A stretch of 64,000 nucleotides of DNA from Flavobacterium limnophilum (GTDB lineage: Bacteria > Bacteroidota > Bacteroidia > Flavobacteriales > Flavobacteriaceae): assembly GCF_027111315.2 (NCBI RefSeq), contig NZ_CP114289.2, forward strand, positions 248,001-312,000, written 5' to 3'. The position numbers and the translations under genes are program-made. The notes beneath the pieces were generated by a model. It had not been told where the DNA came from. It ran no database searches and saw only the letters and a list, made by a program, of their open reading frames with translations. This document shows positions 26,218 to 35,618 of the stretch, piece by piece. Each line of letters begins with the position of its first letter. Position 1 is the stretch's first letter.

Positions 26218-26247
26218 AAACCCATCTCATTTTTTTGAGATGGGTTT
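26218..26247. terminator. Bidirectional terminator between convergent genes
   Basis: 12-bp stem AAACCCATCTCA / TGAGATGGGTTT with a T6 loop and flanking A and T runs. It serves the S46 gene on the plus strand and the glycosyltransferase locus on the minus strand. Confidence 0.85.
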
Positions 26248-26253
26248 TTAATT

Positions 26254-27250
26254 TTAATTGGTTTCATAATAAGTGTCAAACAAAAACTGCAAAGTTTCCG
26301 GGATGTTGTTGGCTTTCATCTTTGGATAAATTACTGTTGATTTCAACCAATTTTCTATAACCAAATCAAAATCATTGCCCACTTCATGAACCACGGGAAC
26401 TCCCATTTTTTTCAAGGCAGCCGCATTGCATTCTTGTTCGTAATGATCGCGAATGGGGATGCTCAATATCTTTTTTCCAAGATATAAAGCTTCGGCAGGA
26501 GTTTCAAATCCGCCACCCGTGATAATTCCGTGACAATTAATCAAACTTTCGTTGAAGAACTTTTGATTTACGGGATAATAGGTAATGTTGCCTTCGGTGT
26601 ATTTGAACGGGACATCATTCAAAAACCAATGAAATTCGACATCAGATAGTTTGTTGAAGGCTTTTTCCAGACAATCTTTTTGGAAAGAAGGCAAATAAAC
26701 CGTGATGTGTTTTAAGTCTTTGGGTTCGGCTTGCACGATTTTATCCTTGATGATGGGAGGATGGAATAAAGGAATCGTATTTCTCGAAATGCAAACCAAT
26801 ATGTTTGGGCGAAGGCGCATAATGTTTGAGAATCATTTCGCCCATAAGGCTTCTTTTTTCGGGTCTTGGTGTATTTTGCGAAACAAAACTGGCTTGGTGA
26901 CCCAACTGCACCGAATGCACTTTCTGCATTTTGCAAGCCAAGGAAGTAATCGAATCAAAATCGTTTATAATGACATCATAGTCTTTCAAAGTTAATGATT
27001 TGGCATCTTTATACATTTGAATGGGTTGAATGTTTTTGGCAATATCCCAATAATTCAAACCGCCACATTTGCTGTAATGTAAGCTACAACCTTCACTTCG
27101 GAATTTTATTGGTAAATTAATATCTAAACTAGCATTGTTGCCACTTAAAAAAAAATCTACGTCGCCAAATTTTTTCAAATAAGGATACAATTGAGTCGCT
27201 CTGCTGATGTGTCCGTTGCCCGTAGCTTGTATGGCATAAAATATTTTCAT
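26254..27250 (-). pseudogene. Glycosyltransferase gene broken by a single frameshift
   Basis: Two overlapping frames make one protein. The 5' frame starts at the ATG at 27250 (MKIFYAIQATGNGHISRATQ) and runs to a stop at 26741; the 3' frame carries IIKDKIVQAEPKDLKHIT through GIITGGGFETPAEALYLGKK to the stop at 26254. Homology appears to switch near 26760-26775, at KYDSFI / FHPPIIKD, where one missing base would restore a 330-residue product. The layout (GNGHISR N-lobe, GGGFETPAEAL C-lobe) is that of a GT-B, family 28-like glycosyltransferase. It follows an LpxH-like gene by about 44 nt. A sequencing error cannot be excluded. Confidence 0.75.
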
Positions 27251-27294
27251 TGATTTAGATTGTTTGGGGAATGATTTACTAAAAAACACTTTAA

Positions 27295-28113
27295 TTAGTT
27301 TGATAAAATTTTGGCAACAATATCATTGATGACAACATCTTCTTTATTTTCTTGTTGTGAAAAATCAGATTTTTTATAGTGATAAATTTTCCATTTTTCT
27401 TTCTTGTATTCCAATGCAGTAAGGTTTTCTACCCAATCGCCACTGTTCAAATACATCACTTTTCCGTGTTTGGTTTTGACCACTTTTTTTTGAGGCATAT
27501 GAATGTGTCCGCAAACTACATAACTGTATTTTTTTTCGATGGCGATTTCGGCAGCTGTAGTTTCAAAATTGGAGATAAAAGAAACCGCTTTCTTTACACT
27601 GTTTTTTATGGCTTTCGAAAAACTTCTTTTTTCTCTTCCGAGTGAAACTAAAATCCAATTGACAAGACTGTTAATCAGAATCAGTAAATCGTATCCTTTT
27701 CCGCCCAATTTGGCCAAGATTTTGGCGTATCCTTTTGTAGAAGAATCGAATACATCACCGTGAAAAATCCAGGTTTTCTTCCCGTCCAAATCCAAGATGA
27801 GTTTGTCGACCAATTCTAAATTTCCTAAAATAAAATCGGAGTATTTCCGCAAGGCTTCGTCGTGATTTCCAGTAATGTAAATGACACGAGTTCCTGAATT
27901 GGACATTTTTATGATGTAACGCAACACTTCCATATGGGGAACCGGGAAATAGCGCTTGCTAAAACTCCACATATCAATGATGTCGCCGTTTAAAACTAAG
28001 GTTTGAGGGTTGATTGATTTTAAATACTGTAATAATTCTTTGGCGTGACAGCCGTAAGTTCCTAGATGCACATCACTTAAAACCACTAAGGGTATTTTTC
28101 GCTTTCTTTTCAT
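27295..28113 (-). CDS. UDP-2,3-diacylglucosamine diphosphatase-like metallophosphoesterase
   Basis: 272 residues of the calcineurin-like phosphoesterase fold. Metal ligands are visible in order: Asp14 and His16 in LSDVHLGTYG, Asp44 in VLNGDIIDMWSF, Asn83-His84-Asp85 in YITGNHDEAL, HGDVFD, and CGHIHMPQK. The set resembles the LpxH/YbbF group, which hydrolyses UDP-2,3-diacyl-GlcN during lipid A synthesis, but the length is above LpxH (about 240) and a role on another nucleotide or lipid substrate is possible. The adjacent downstream glycosyltransferase fits a cell-envelope function. Confidence 0.8.
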   Translation of the reverse strand: MKRKRKIPLVVLSDVHLGTYGCHAKELLQYLKSINPQTLVLNGDIIDMWSFSKRYFPVPHMEVLRYIIKMSNSGTRVIYITGNHDEALRKYSDFILGNLELVDKLILDLDGKKTWIFHGDVFDSSTKGYAKILAKLGGKGYDLLILINSLVNWILVSLGREKRSFSKAIKNSVKKAVSFISNFETTAAEIAIEKKYSYVVCGHIHMPQKKVVKTKHGKVMYLNSGDWVENLTALEYKKEKWKIYHYKKSDFSQQENKEDVVINDIVAKILSN

Positions 28114-28186
28114 AAAAAGTTTTTACGAAAGTAAGTGGACAATGTTAGGTAAATGTTTGTTTTGTGTTAAGGTTTTTGTAAACAAA

Positions 28187-28216
28187 AAAACCGTCAAGTT
28201 GTGACAAGACGGTTTT
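28187..28216 (-). terminator. Terminator of the Uma2 gene
   Basis: On the minus strand AAAACCGTC pairs with GACGGTTTT around a 12-nt loop and is followed by T. It lies about 37 nt past the Uma2 stop. Confidence 0.8.
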
Positions 28217-28252
28217 GAGAAGTATGGTTTTATAATTTAATTTACATTTTTA

Positions 28253-28846
28253 TTAGTTGAAAATTTCCTCTAAAATGAAATCCAATTGCGGAAATAATAG
28301 ACTTTTTATTTGGTCTTCTTCAATCAAAGGGTGTATTCCTATAAATTGATCGTCTTTCAAAACATAAATTAAAAAGGTTTTATCCTCGGGATTTACAATC
28401 CAATATTCTAAAACACCTGCTTCTTCATACAAATCAAATTTGTACTTCATTTCTTTTTTGGAATTGCCTGGAGAAAGTATTTCGATAACCAAGTCTGGCG
28501 CACCAAAAGCACCTCTTTGATCTAATTTATTTTCATCGCAAATCACACATAAATCGGGTTGTACCACAGTAAAAACCTCACTATCATTTGTAGATTTCTT
28601 TTTATCCATTAAGCGAACATCGAAAGGAGCTGAAAATAATTTACAAGAATGATTTTTGAATTTATTCCACAATATCCCGTGTAAATTACTGGCGACTTTT
28701 TGATGAGAAGTGCTAGGAGCAGGACTCATTCTGAAAAGCTTACCTTTGAAGATTTCTAACCTTTCCTGAAATTTCCAAGTAAGATAATCAGCATAGGAAT
28801 AAGTTTTGTCAAAATCCAATTGGTTGATATCGGTTATCATAATCAT
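28253..28846 (-). CDS. Uma2-family (DUF820) putative endonuclease
   Basis: 197 residues. The PD-(D/E)xK-type core is visible: VVQPDLCVIC, GAPDLVIEILSPGNSKKEM, KFDLYEEAGVLEYWIVNPED. These families are predicted restriction-like nucleases, abundant in cyanobacteria and scattered in other phyla, with no settled role. The start could be Met1 or Met3. Single gene with its own terminator. Confidence 0.85.
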   Translation of the reverse strand: MIMITDINQLDFDKTYSYADYLTWKFQERLEIFKGKLFRMSPAPSTSHQKVASNLHGILWNKFKNHSCKLFSAPFDVRLMDKKKSTNDSEVFTVVQPDLCVICDENKLDQRGAFGAPDLVIEILSPGNSKKEMKYKFDLYEEAGVLEYWIVNPEDKTFLIYVLKDDQFIGIHPLIEEDQIKSLLFPQLDFILEEIFN

Positions 28847-28914
28847 TTTATTTATTACAAATATAAGGAAAATTAAAGTGCGATTTTAAAAGCTGATTTA
28901 TTTAGGACTATTGT

Positions 28915-31900
28915 TTACTTTTTCACATTCACCCGAATACCCTTGGTATGACTGGCGAATTCAGGAGCATACATACTTTCTATTGTCGAAATTCCGTTGG
29001 AGAAATTCCCCAGATTGTTTACTCGAATGTCGTATTCCAAAACGTAAGTTCCTTTGCTTATCGAGTCAAAAAAGAAATGAGTTGCGGCATCTTTGGTGCT
29101 TTGATAAAACCCTAATCCGCCTTTGTATTGGTATGTAGAAAGGACATCTACGGGTTCAAAACAAGAAGCGCGCATATCTTTTAAGTGTACAAATTCCATA
29201 TCTTCTTTGGTAGAAATAACTAATCGAACGGTCACTAAATCGCCCAATTGAAGTGGATTATTTGAAGTGATTCGTTCCAGTTTTTCGCCTTTGTCCGTGT
29301 TCTTTTTCAAATACAATTCTTTAGAAACAGACAATGAAGCTCCTAAATTGGTTTTGATTTTATCCAAATCTTCAAAATATTGCCAATACACACCGCCAAA
29401 ACCCGGAACTTTCGATTTGTTTTCGATGGAAATAGTGGCCATATCTTTCTTAATTTCGTCAACTTTCCAGTTGAGTTTTACATAACCGGTTTCGGCTTCT
29501 TTTTCGTTTTCAGTCAGTTTTTTGGTTAGGATTTTCTGGTCACCAATTTTGATTACAGTGTTGTCCTTGACACTCAACCAATCCGTTCCTTGCATCAATA
29601 AAGCGTACACGGCTTCGGTGGTGGATTTTGTGGTGGGCCAGTTTTTGGTTTGTTTATTTTTCAATAACCAAACCTTCATTGCATCCACTGATTTAGTGTC
29701 GTTTGAAACTTCGGCGAAAGATTCAATTAAGAGCGCTTGGGTTTCTATTGGTGCTTGATACCAATACCAGCCTGCTTTATTAGCAATCCAGTACATTCCC
29801 CAATCTTCGTTGTTGGAAGCGGTTTCTTTCAGGCTTTCGATAATTTTTTTGGCAGTTGCTGCCTCGCCAAAACGATTTAAAGTCAATGCAGCCAATCCTT
29901 TTTCGTATAAAGAATAGGTTAGCCAATCCTTTTTTGCCGTTTCGAGATACAATTTTGTCACTTTTTTCAAAGTATCCGAAAGCGGATAATTTTCCAAATA
30001 AAAACTTCGAGTATACAAATAATGCAAATCTGAATATGGATTAAACCAAATCAATTTTTGGCTTGCTTTTGGATTATTGCGTTGGTCGTTTTCTAAAAAT
30101 TTCTGATCCAAAAACGGAATTCCAGTTGCGGCTATTTGTTTAATTTTGGTAGCGTTATTTTCGTTCTTGCTTATTTTTGAAAGATGTCCCAAACCTGCCA
30201 AAATGTGTCTTGTAATATATTCGTTTTCCTCACTTCCGTCAAACCAAGCAAAACCTCCAGACGTTTTTTGCTTTTGTTTCAATTTATCAAAAGTCGCTTC
30301 TTGGGAAGTTTTCATTTTTTCTAAATCGAAAAGCAAAGTCATATTTTTCTTTTTCTCATCTTCATTTTGAGCATCGTTAAGCCAAGGTGTTTCGGCCAAA
30401 ATCATCGATTTTAGTTCTTCGTTTTCTTCGAGTTTTGAATTTAATTTTCCATTTTTTCTCCAAGTTTCGAATAGGCTGGCGATTTTTGGATTGCTGTTAA
30501 TAATCTCCGAAGCCAAAGCATTGGAATAAAACCGAGCAAAAGTTTGTTCGGCACATTCGTGTTCGTATTCCATTAAATACGGCAAAGATTGAATGGCAAT
30601 CCAAGTTGGATTGGAAGTGTATTCCAACGTAAATTGATGGTTTCGCAAAGTGGTCGAACTATTGTTTTTGAGATTCTCGAAAGTGTATTCTTTCTTGGAG
30701 TTTTCTCGAACCCAAATCGGAATGCTTTCGGTCACGAGCATATTGTTGGTCAAAACAGGCAAAATATTTTCCTCCCCATCAGAGAAATTGCCGGCCTTTG
30801 CCAAAACTTTATATTGTACTCCTTGCAATCCTTCTGGAATATAGATTTTCCAACTCACGGTTGTGTTGCCGTAAGTAGGAATCGTGAAGTTTTTGACAGT
30901 TTTGGTATTAGCCATTTTGGCATCGATGGTTTGCATTGTGGTGGTATCGAATAGTTGCAAAACAGCGATTCCAGTTTTGGCTTCATTGGTGACATTGGCC
31001 ACTTTTGCAGTAATGACAATCGAATCTTTTTCCCTGAAAAATCTTGGGAAGTTTGGAGTAACCATCAGTTCTTTTTGGGTAATTACGCTTTTTTCCAAAT
31101 AACCAGTAACAGCATCTTTGTTGTGTGCCATTAAACGTAGTTTCCAAGCGGTCAAAGCTTCGGGGGAAGTGAAATTGAAATTCAGTTTTCCTTTGGCATC
31201 AGTTTTTAGATTAGGATAAAAGAAAGCCGTTTCAGATAGATTTTTTCTGGCTTTTACTTGGGTTAGGGCTTCTAGGGCTTTTTTTGTCGTGATGATGATG
31301 ACGCCGTTTGTTCCTTTGTTCCCGTATAAAGCTGATGCTTTGGCGTCTTTTAGAACATCTATAGAAAGAATATCCGACGGATTCAGATTTTTAAAGATTT
31401 CTTCAGAAGCAATTTCTCCATCGATAATATACAAAGGTGTTGCTCCATTTACTGAACCACCACCTCTAATTGATATGTTCATAACTGCGCCAGTAAGTGA
31501 TGTTTTTTTCATTGAACCGTATCCAACTACAACAACTTCCTCTAATTTTGCTTTTGCTAATCCAGATCTTGAAAATTTTATTTGGTCAACCTTTGCATCT
31601 TTGACCAAAGCGATTTCTTCTATAACATCTGCATCAGCATCGCCTTTAATCATTTCAGCTCCAATTTTTTTATCCTTGATTTCGGAAACAGCCATAACAT
31701 CTCCATAAATCGAATTATTGAAATCAAACCCAAACCATTTTAGTTGTGTTTCTTCATTTTGTAATTCTATGGTTTTTGTTGCTAAATTGAGATTTTGAAT
31801 CTCAGTATATGTTTTATCAAACCCTAAACTTGATTTAAAATTGGCGCCATTATTATATTCATAAAAGCGTAATGTTCCCCATTCAGCTTTGCTAAATTGA

Positions 31901-34900
31901 TCTAAAGAACTGTCGTACATCGATGCCAAAATTTCAGCTTCTTTTTTGGTGTTAGTGGCATTTAACTTAAAAGACCAGTTTTCGCTACTTCCGGGCTGGA
32001 TTTTATTTCTGAAACTTTCTACATTCCATTCGAGTTGAGGAACTATTGTTTTTAGCGTCACTTTAATTTGGTCGCTAAAATCCTCATTTTCAAAAACACT
32101 TTGAAAACCTATTTCTATACTGTTTTCAAATTCCTTTTTTAATGGAATTTTTACCATAACCTGGTTGTTTTGCAGATGTACAGTTTCCTCAAAAAAGGAT
32201 TGTCTTAGATAATTTGCATTGGCTGAAATATAAAGGTCTGGAATAACCGATGTCAGTTTTATTATGGCAAAACCATCATTTTTAGGGTCGTCATTAACTA
32301 GTTCAGCGGTAAATAATTTGCTTGAATTGAATTTGTCTTTGTTTTGGTTAATTTGAAAATTGGAAACCGCTTCAATAGCATTGTCAAAACTGTCTTTCGC
32401 AGAAAATACCACTTTGTAATTTCCGGATTGATAATTGGAAATAAAATCAAGTGCGACTTTTTTGTCTTTTTCGGTGTCCACTTTTTTAGAAAAAACTAAA
32501 GTTTCAACAGGCTTTTCGGCTGTTTTAGAAACGTTTATTTCGTATGGAAATAATTTTTCAAAATCAGTATCCGAAATAGTGTTGATTTCGGGTTGCTCAA
32601 AAACTCTGGATTTGAATTTTTTTGAAAACGGACTTACAAAATAGATTTTGATTTCTCCTTTTACGGCTTTAAATTCCCCATTCAGATTAGTGCTGTTCAG
32701 CGTAATTTCATTTTTATTTTTCGTCTCGATGCTGTTTGGAACCGAAGTTGTTAGTGCCAAATCGTGATAACCGACTTTAATAGTGGTTACAGCAGTGTGC
32801 GTTTCTCCATTGATGTCGGTAACGCTTGCGTTTATTCGGTAATTGAAAATAGGAAGCTGTTCCTTACTAGCGTTTTTTGACGGTTTTGCAATGAAATCAA
32901 TCGCAAATTTCCCGGAAGCATCGGTTTTGGTTTCACTACTTACTAAAACCTCTTCAGGCTCGTTGCTGTAATAGTTTCTGAAAGAATTCGTAAAACGGGT
33001 TATGGTATAAGTTACTTTTACATCCGAAATATTGCTTCCTGAAAATGCTTTGGCAGTTCCTTTTACGGTAACCGATTGATTTACCTGAAAGCTTTCTTTT
33101 TTAGGTTCAAAAGTCACTTCAAATTTTGGACGCTTGTATTCTTCGACTTTGAAATAAATCGATGAGTTTTGAAAATCTACGTCTTCCCAAAACGGATGTT
33201 CATCTTTTATTTTATCGTAAGAAGCCTCTTTTTTAGTGTCTTTAGGTTCATCAGCTTCTATTCTAAAATCACCAGTCAATCCATTTTTAGGCAAAACAAA
33301 TTCACCCGAAAAGGAGCCAAATTCATTTGTAGTAACTTCAAATTCTTTAAAATGGCTGTAATTAGGATCTTGGATAGTTATTTTGAAAGAAGTATTTGGA
33401 ACAATGCTTGATTTGTTTTTCTTTTTTTGGAAGGCAATTCCTTTGTAATAAACGGTCTGTCCTGGACGATAAATAGCGCGATCCAAGTAAAATTCTACTT
33501 TGCCTTTAAAGTTTTCGTCTTCGTTATTTTCTGAATAATCTGAAGCATAAGCGAGATAGTTTTTAGAGATTAAGATGGTGTCGTTTGCCGTTGCTAATTT
33601 AATGGGGAAATTATTATTTCTGTTGTTGCCTTCTTTTCGTTTGTAACTAGCTAAACCGTCAGCATTGGTTTTTAAATCAAAATAGGCTGATTTTAAAGAA
33701 ACATCGGGTATGTTTTTGCCTGTTTTTCTGTCGAGAACAGTGTAATATTCGGTATCGCCCTTTGAATTTGCTAAAACAGAAATATTAGAAACTGTAATGG
33801 TTTCATAGCCAAAACCTTTTTTATCTTTAGAGTTGGTGTCACTTTCAAAATACACTAAATAACTTCCGGTTTCTAGTTGTGGAAGAAGGACTTCGGTTGT
33901 ATATTCGAAGTAATCCTTTTTGTCAACGAGTTCGTAGTTTTTTACGATTAAAGGTTTTCTGCTGGTTACAATTTGGGTCACTAAACTATCCCGTTTGTTT
34001 GGGTTATTATAAAATTCAGCTATTTTTCTGTAATTTATTTTAAAAAATGAAATCGTCAAATTATTCGAGTTTTTATATCGGATAAAAGCTCTGGTGTTTT
34101 CTTTGTTGTAAATGTATTTTTGAAGTTCTACCTCAATGTTTTTCGTAAGCAGTTCTTCTTTGTTTTGAATCGCCAGTTTATAAGCATTAGAATTGTTTTG
34201 GATTGCCAATACACGATCTAATTCAGAATTTGCTTTGATGTTGTAATCAGGGTATTTTTCTTTGGAAGCTAATTTGGTGTAAATAGTCGCTTTTTCTAAC
34301 TGAATTTTTTGTAGTTGAGAAGCTTCTTTTGCCTCTTTTTCCAAGGAAATTAAAGCATTCAATAAATCTTCGTCTGATTTTAAAAGGTACTGCGAACAAA
34401 ATAAAATTCGTTCCAATTGATTATCAATAGTAGGAGCATCAACTTCTAGTTTTTGGTATAATGAAAGTATTTTTTTTAGATTTTCATCTTTGATAAAATC
34501 AAGATTTAGTTTTGTAAAGAGATTAGTATTGCCCAAAAAAATGTTTTTATGAGCTTCATATTCTTTGGATTCAAATTGCCATTCATTAATTTTTGATTTA
34601 TAAAAAGCAATGTTTTCCTTCAATAAATAATCATAGAGACTTTCTTTTTTGAATTTTTCCAAAGTGAAGAAATCAAAAATAGCTTCGTAATTGGTCAAAG
34701 GAGTTGCTTTTAAAACAGCTTCATTTTCTAGTGTTTTTTCAAATATTTTAAGAGCATCTTCTTCACTATTAAAATCATTAACTTTTGCGGAATCAACTGA
34801 CACTTCATTGTTTGATGGTTCTGCCGAGACTGTATCAACAACTACAGCAGTTGTATCTACGTACGAATCAGCATAATTACTCAAACACTTCGCATAAACC

Positions 34901-35205
34901 AAGTTCAAAATCGCTTTCGAAGGAATGGAAACTTTCTCTATTTCGGCTTTTAAATTGTTGATGATTTTGGTTTGTGCATTTTCGTCAACGACCTGCAAAT
35001 ATTTTGATTCGTAGAAAAAACACTTGATGATTTGCACTTCGTTTTTGTCGGCAATGGCTTTTTTGTGAATTTTGGCAACCATGGCATTCGCCGATTTTAT
35101 TTTGCCGTTATTTTCATTTTCTATGACGGTATTCCAGTTTTTCTCATAATTTTGGGCATAGAATGACGTTGTAATTAGCAGAATAGCAAACAAAATATTT
35201 TTCAT
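28915..35205 (-). CDS. Alpha-2-macroglobulin with embedded SusC-type plug domain, copy 1
   Basis: 2096 residues. Signal peptide (NILFAILLITTSFYAQ), an alpha-helical N-terminal region, an MG2/macroglobulin series from about 540 (YLDRAIYRPGQTVYYKGIAF), and the A2M thioester region with Cys1551 in HECAEQTF, the intact CxEQ motif. Between them at about 1225-1310 sits LEEVVVVGYGSMKK, a TonB-box-like motif of SusC proteins, then a shortened plug (YIIDGEIASEEI, LKDAKASALYGNKGTNGVII). No carboxypeptidase-like domain and no beta-barrel. Bacterial A2Ms trap proteases in the periplasm or at the surface. The ends are nearly identical to copy 2; the middle has diverged. Confidence 0.88.
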   Translation of the reverse strand: MKNILFAILLITTSFYAQNYEKNWNTVIENENNGKIKSANAMVAKIHKKAIADKNEVQIIKCFFYESKYLQVVDENAQTKIINNLKAEIEKVSIPSKAILNLVYAKCLSNYADSYVDTTAVVVDTVSAEPSNNEVSVDSAKVNDFNSEEDALKIFEKTLENEAVLKATPLTNYEAIFDFFTLEKFKKESLYDYLLKENIAFYKSKINEWQFESKEYEAHKNIFLGNTNLFTKLNLDFIKDENLKKILSLYQKLEVDAPTIDNQLERILFCSQYLLKSDEDLLNALISLEKEAKEASQLQKIQLEKATIYTKLASKEKYPDYNIKANSELDRVLAIQNNSNAYKLAIQNKEELLTKNIEVELQKYIYNKENTRAFIRYKNSNNLTISFFKINYRKIAEFYNNPNKRDSLVTQIVTSRKPLIVKNYELVDKKDYFEYTTEVLLPQLETGSYLVYFESDTNSKDKKGFGYETITVSNISVLANSKGDTEYYTVLDRKTGKNIPDVSLKSAYFDLKTNADGLASYKRKEGNNRNNNFPIKLATANDTILISKNYLAYASDYSENNEDENFKGKVEFYLDRAIYRPGQTVYYKGIAFQKKKNKSSIVPNTSFKITIQDPNYSHFKEFEVTTNEFGSFSGEFVLPKNGLTGDFRIEADEPKDTKKEASYDKIKDEHPFWEDVDFQNSSIYFKVEEYKRPKFEVTFEPKKESFQVNQSVTVKGTAKAFSGSNISDVKVTYTITRFTNSFRNYYSNEPEEVLVSSETKTDASGKFAIDFIAKPSKNASKEQLPIFNYRINASVTDINGETHTAVTTIKVGYHDLALTTSVPNSIETKNKNEITLNSTNLNGEFKAVKGEIKIYFVSPFSKKFKSRVFEQPEINTISDTDFEKLFPYEINVSKTAEKPVETLVFSKKVDTEKDKKVALDFISNYQSGNYKVVFSAKDSFDNAIEAVSNFQINQNKDKFNSSKLFTAELVNDDPKNDGFAIIKLTSVIPDLYISANANYLRQSFFEETVHLQNNQVMVKIPLKKEFENSIEIGFQSVFENEDFSDQIKVTLKTIVPQLEWNVESFRNKIQPGSSENWSFKLNATNTKKEAEILASMYDSSLDQFSKAEWGTLRFYEYNNGANFKSSLGFDKTYTEIQNLNLATKTIELQNEETQLKWFGFDFNNSIYGDVMAVSEIKDKKIGAEMIKGDADADVIEEIALVKDAKVDQIKFSRSGLAKAKLEEVVVVGYGSMKKTSLTGAVMNISIRGGGSVNGATPLYIIDGEIASEEIFKNLNPSDILSIDVLKDAKASALYGNKGTNGVIIITTKKALEALTQVKARKNLSETAFFYPNLKTDAKGKLNFNFTSPEALTAWKLRLMAHNKDAVTGYLEKSVITQKELMVTPNFPRFFREKDSIVITAKVANVTNEAKTGIAVLQLFDTTTMQTIDAKMANTKTVKNFTIPTYGNTTVSWKIYIPEGLQGVQYKVLAKAGNFSDGEENILPVLTNNMLVTESIPIWVRENSKKEYTFENLKNNSSTTLRNHQFTLEYTSNPTWIAIQSLPYLMEYEHECAEQTFARFYSNALASEIINSNPKIASLFETWRKNGKLNSKLEENEELKSMILAETPWLNDAQNEDEKKKNMTLLFDLEKMKTSQEATFDKLKQKQKTSGGFAWFDGSEENEYITRHILAGLGHLSKISKNENNATKIKQIAATGIPFLDQKFLENDQRNNPKASQKLIWFNPYSDLHYLYTRSFYLENYPLSDTLKKVTKLYLETAKKDWLTYSLYEKGLAALTLNRFGEAATAKKIIESLKETASNNEDWGMYWIANKAGWYWYQAPIETQALLIESFAEVSNDTKSVDAMKVWLLKNKQTKNWPTTKSTTEAVYALLMQGTDWLSVKDNTVIKIGDQKILTKKLTENEKEAETGYVKLNWKVDEIKKDMATISIENKSKVPGFGGVYWQYFEDLDKIKTNLGASLSVSKELYLKKNTDKGEKLERITSNNPLQLGDLVTVRLVISTKEDMEFVHLKDMRASCFEPVDVLSTYQYKGGLGFYQSTKDAATHFFFDSISKGTYVLEYDIRVNNLGNFSNGISTIESMYAPEFASHTKGIRVNVKK

Positions 35206-35335
35206 AAGATAGTTTTATATTATAAGAGAGATATTATTTCAAAAAGGTTGGAAAGCACCTAAATTAATTGCGTACAAATTACTAAATTTTACTTAAATAC
35301 TAACGAAATTTCCTGTATTTTCTTATTTTTGAACA
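35206..35335. repeat. Divergent promoter spacer, identical to 42117-42246
   Basis: About 130 bp between macroglobulin copy 1 and the TPR fragment, identical by eye to the spacer at 42117-42246 (shared landmarks: GAGAGATATTATTTC, GGAAAGCACCTAAATTAATT, the TATTTTTG box). The identity exceeds that of the TPR genes it drives, pointing to recent duplication or gene conversion. Confidence 0.9.
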
Positions 35336-35540
35336 ATGAAAAAAAAATAATTTTCTTTTTGCTTTTCCCGTTATTGATTTTGGGTCAATCTAATTTTGAT
35401 AAAGGCGAGAAATTGTTCAAGGCCGGAAAATATGATCTAGCGAAACCTGTTTTTGAAAGCTTTCTCAAAGAAAATCCTTTGCATCTAAAAACGATAGAAT
35501 ATTTGGGAGAATTTGCTCCAAAACTGGGGTAAATGCGAGA
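35336..35540 (+). pseudogene. 5' fragment of a TPR-protein gene, frameshifted
   Basis: Homologous to the first 65 or so codons of the intact gene at 42247 (signal peptide, FDKGEKLFKAGKYDLAKPVF, LHLKTIEYLG). The ATG at 35336 is followed by nine A and an immediate TAA; one more A would restore the frame. The homology then fades at FAPKLG before a TAA. The downstream remainder of the gene is missing. Non-functional. Confidence 0.88.
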
Positions 35541-35618
35541 TAATTAGCTTTGTTAATAGATTTTTCATTGCCAATGACTAATCACTTTTCACTAATTACT
35601 GAATACGAAAATTTAAGT

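Noticed and set aside
31420..31600. Reading the macroglobulins as TonB-dependent transporters
   Set aside because: Only the plug-type segment is present; there is no barrel and the rest is macroglobulin with a CxEQ thioester.
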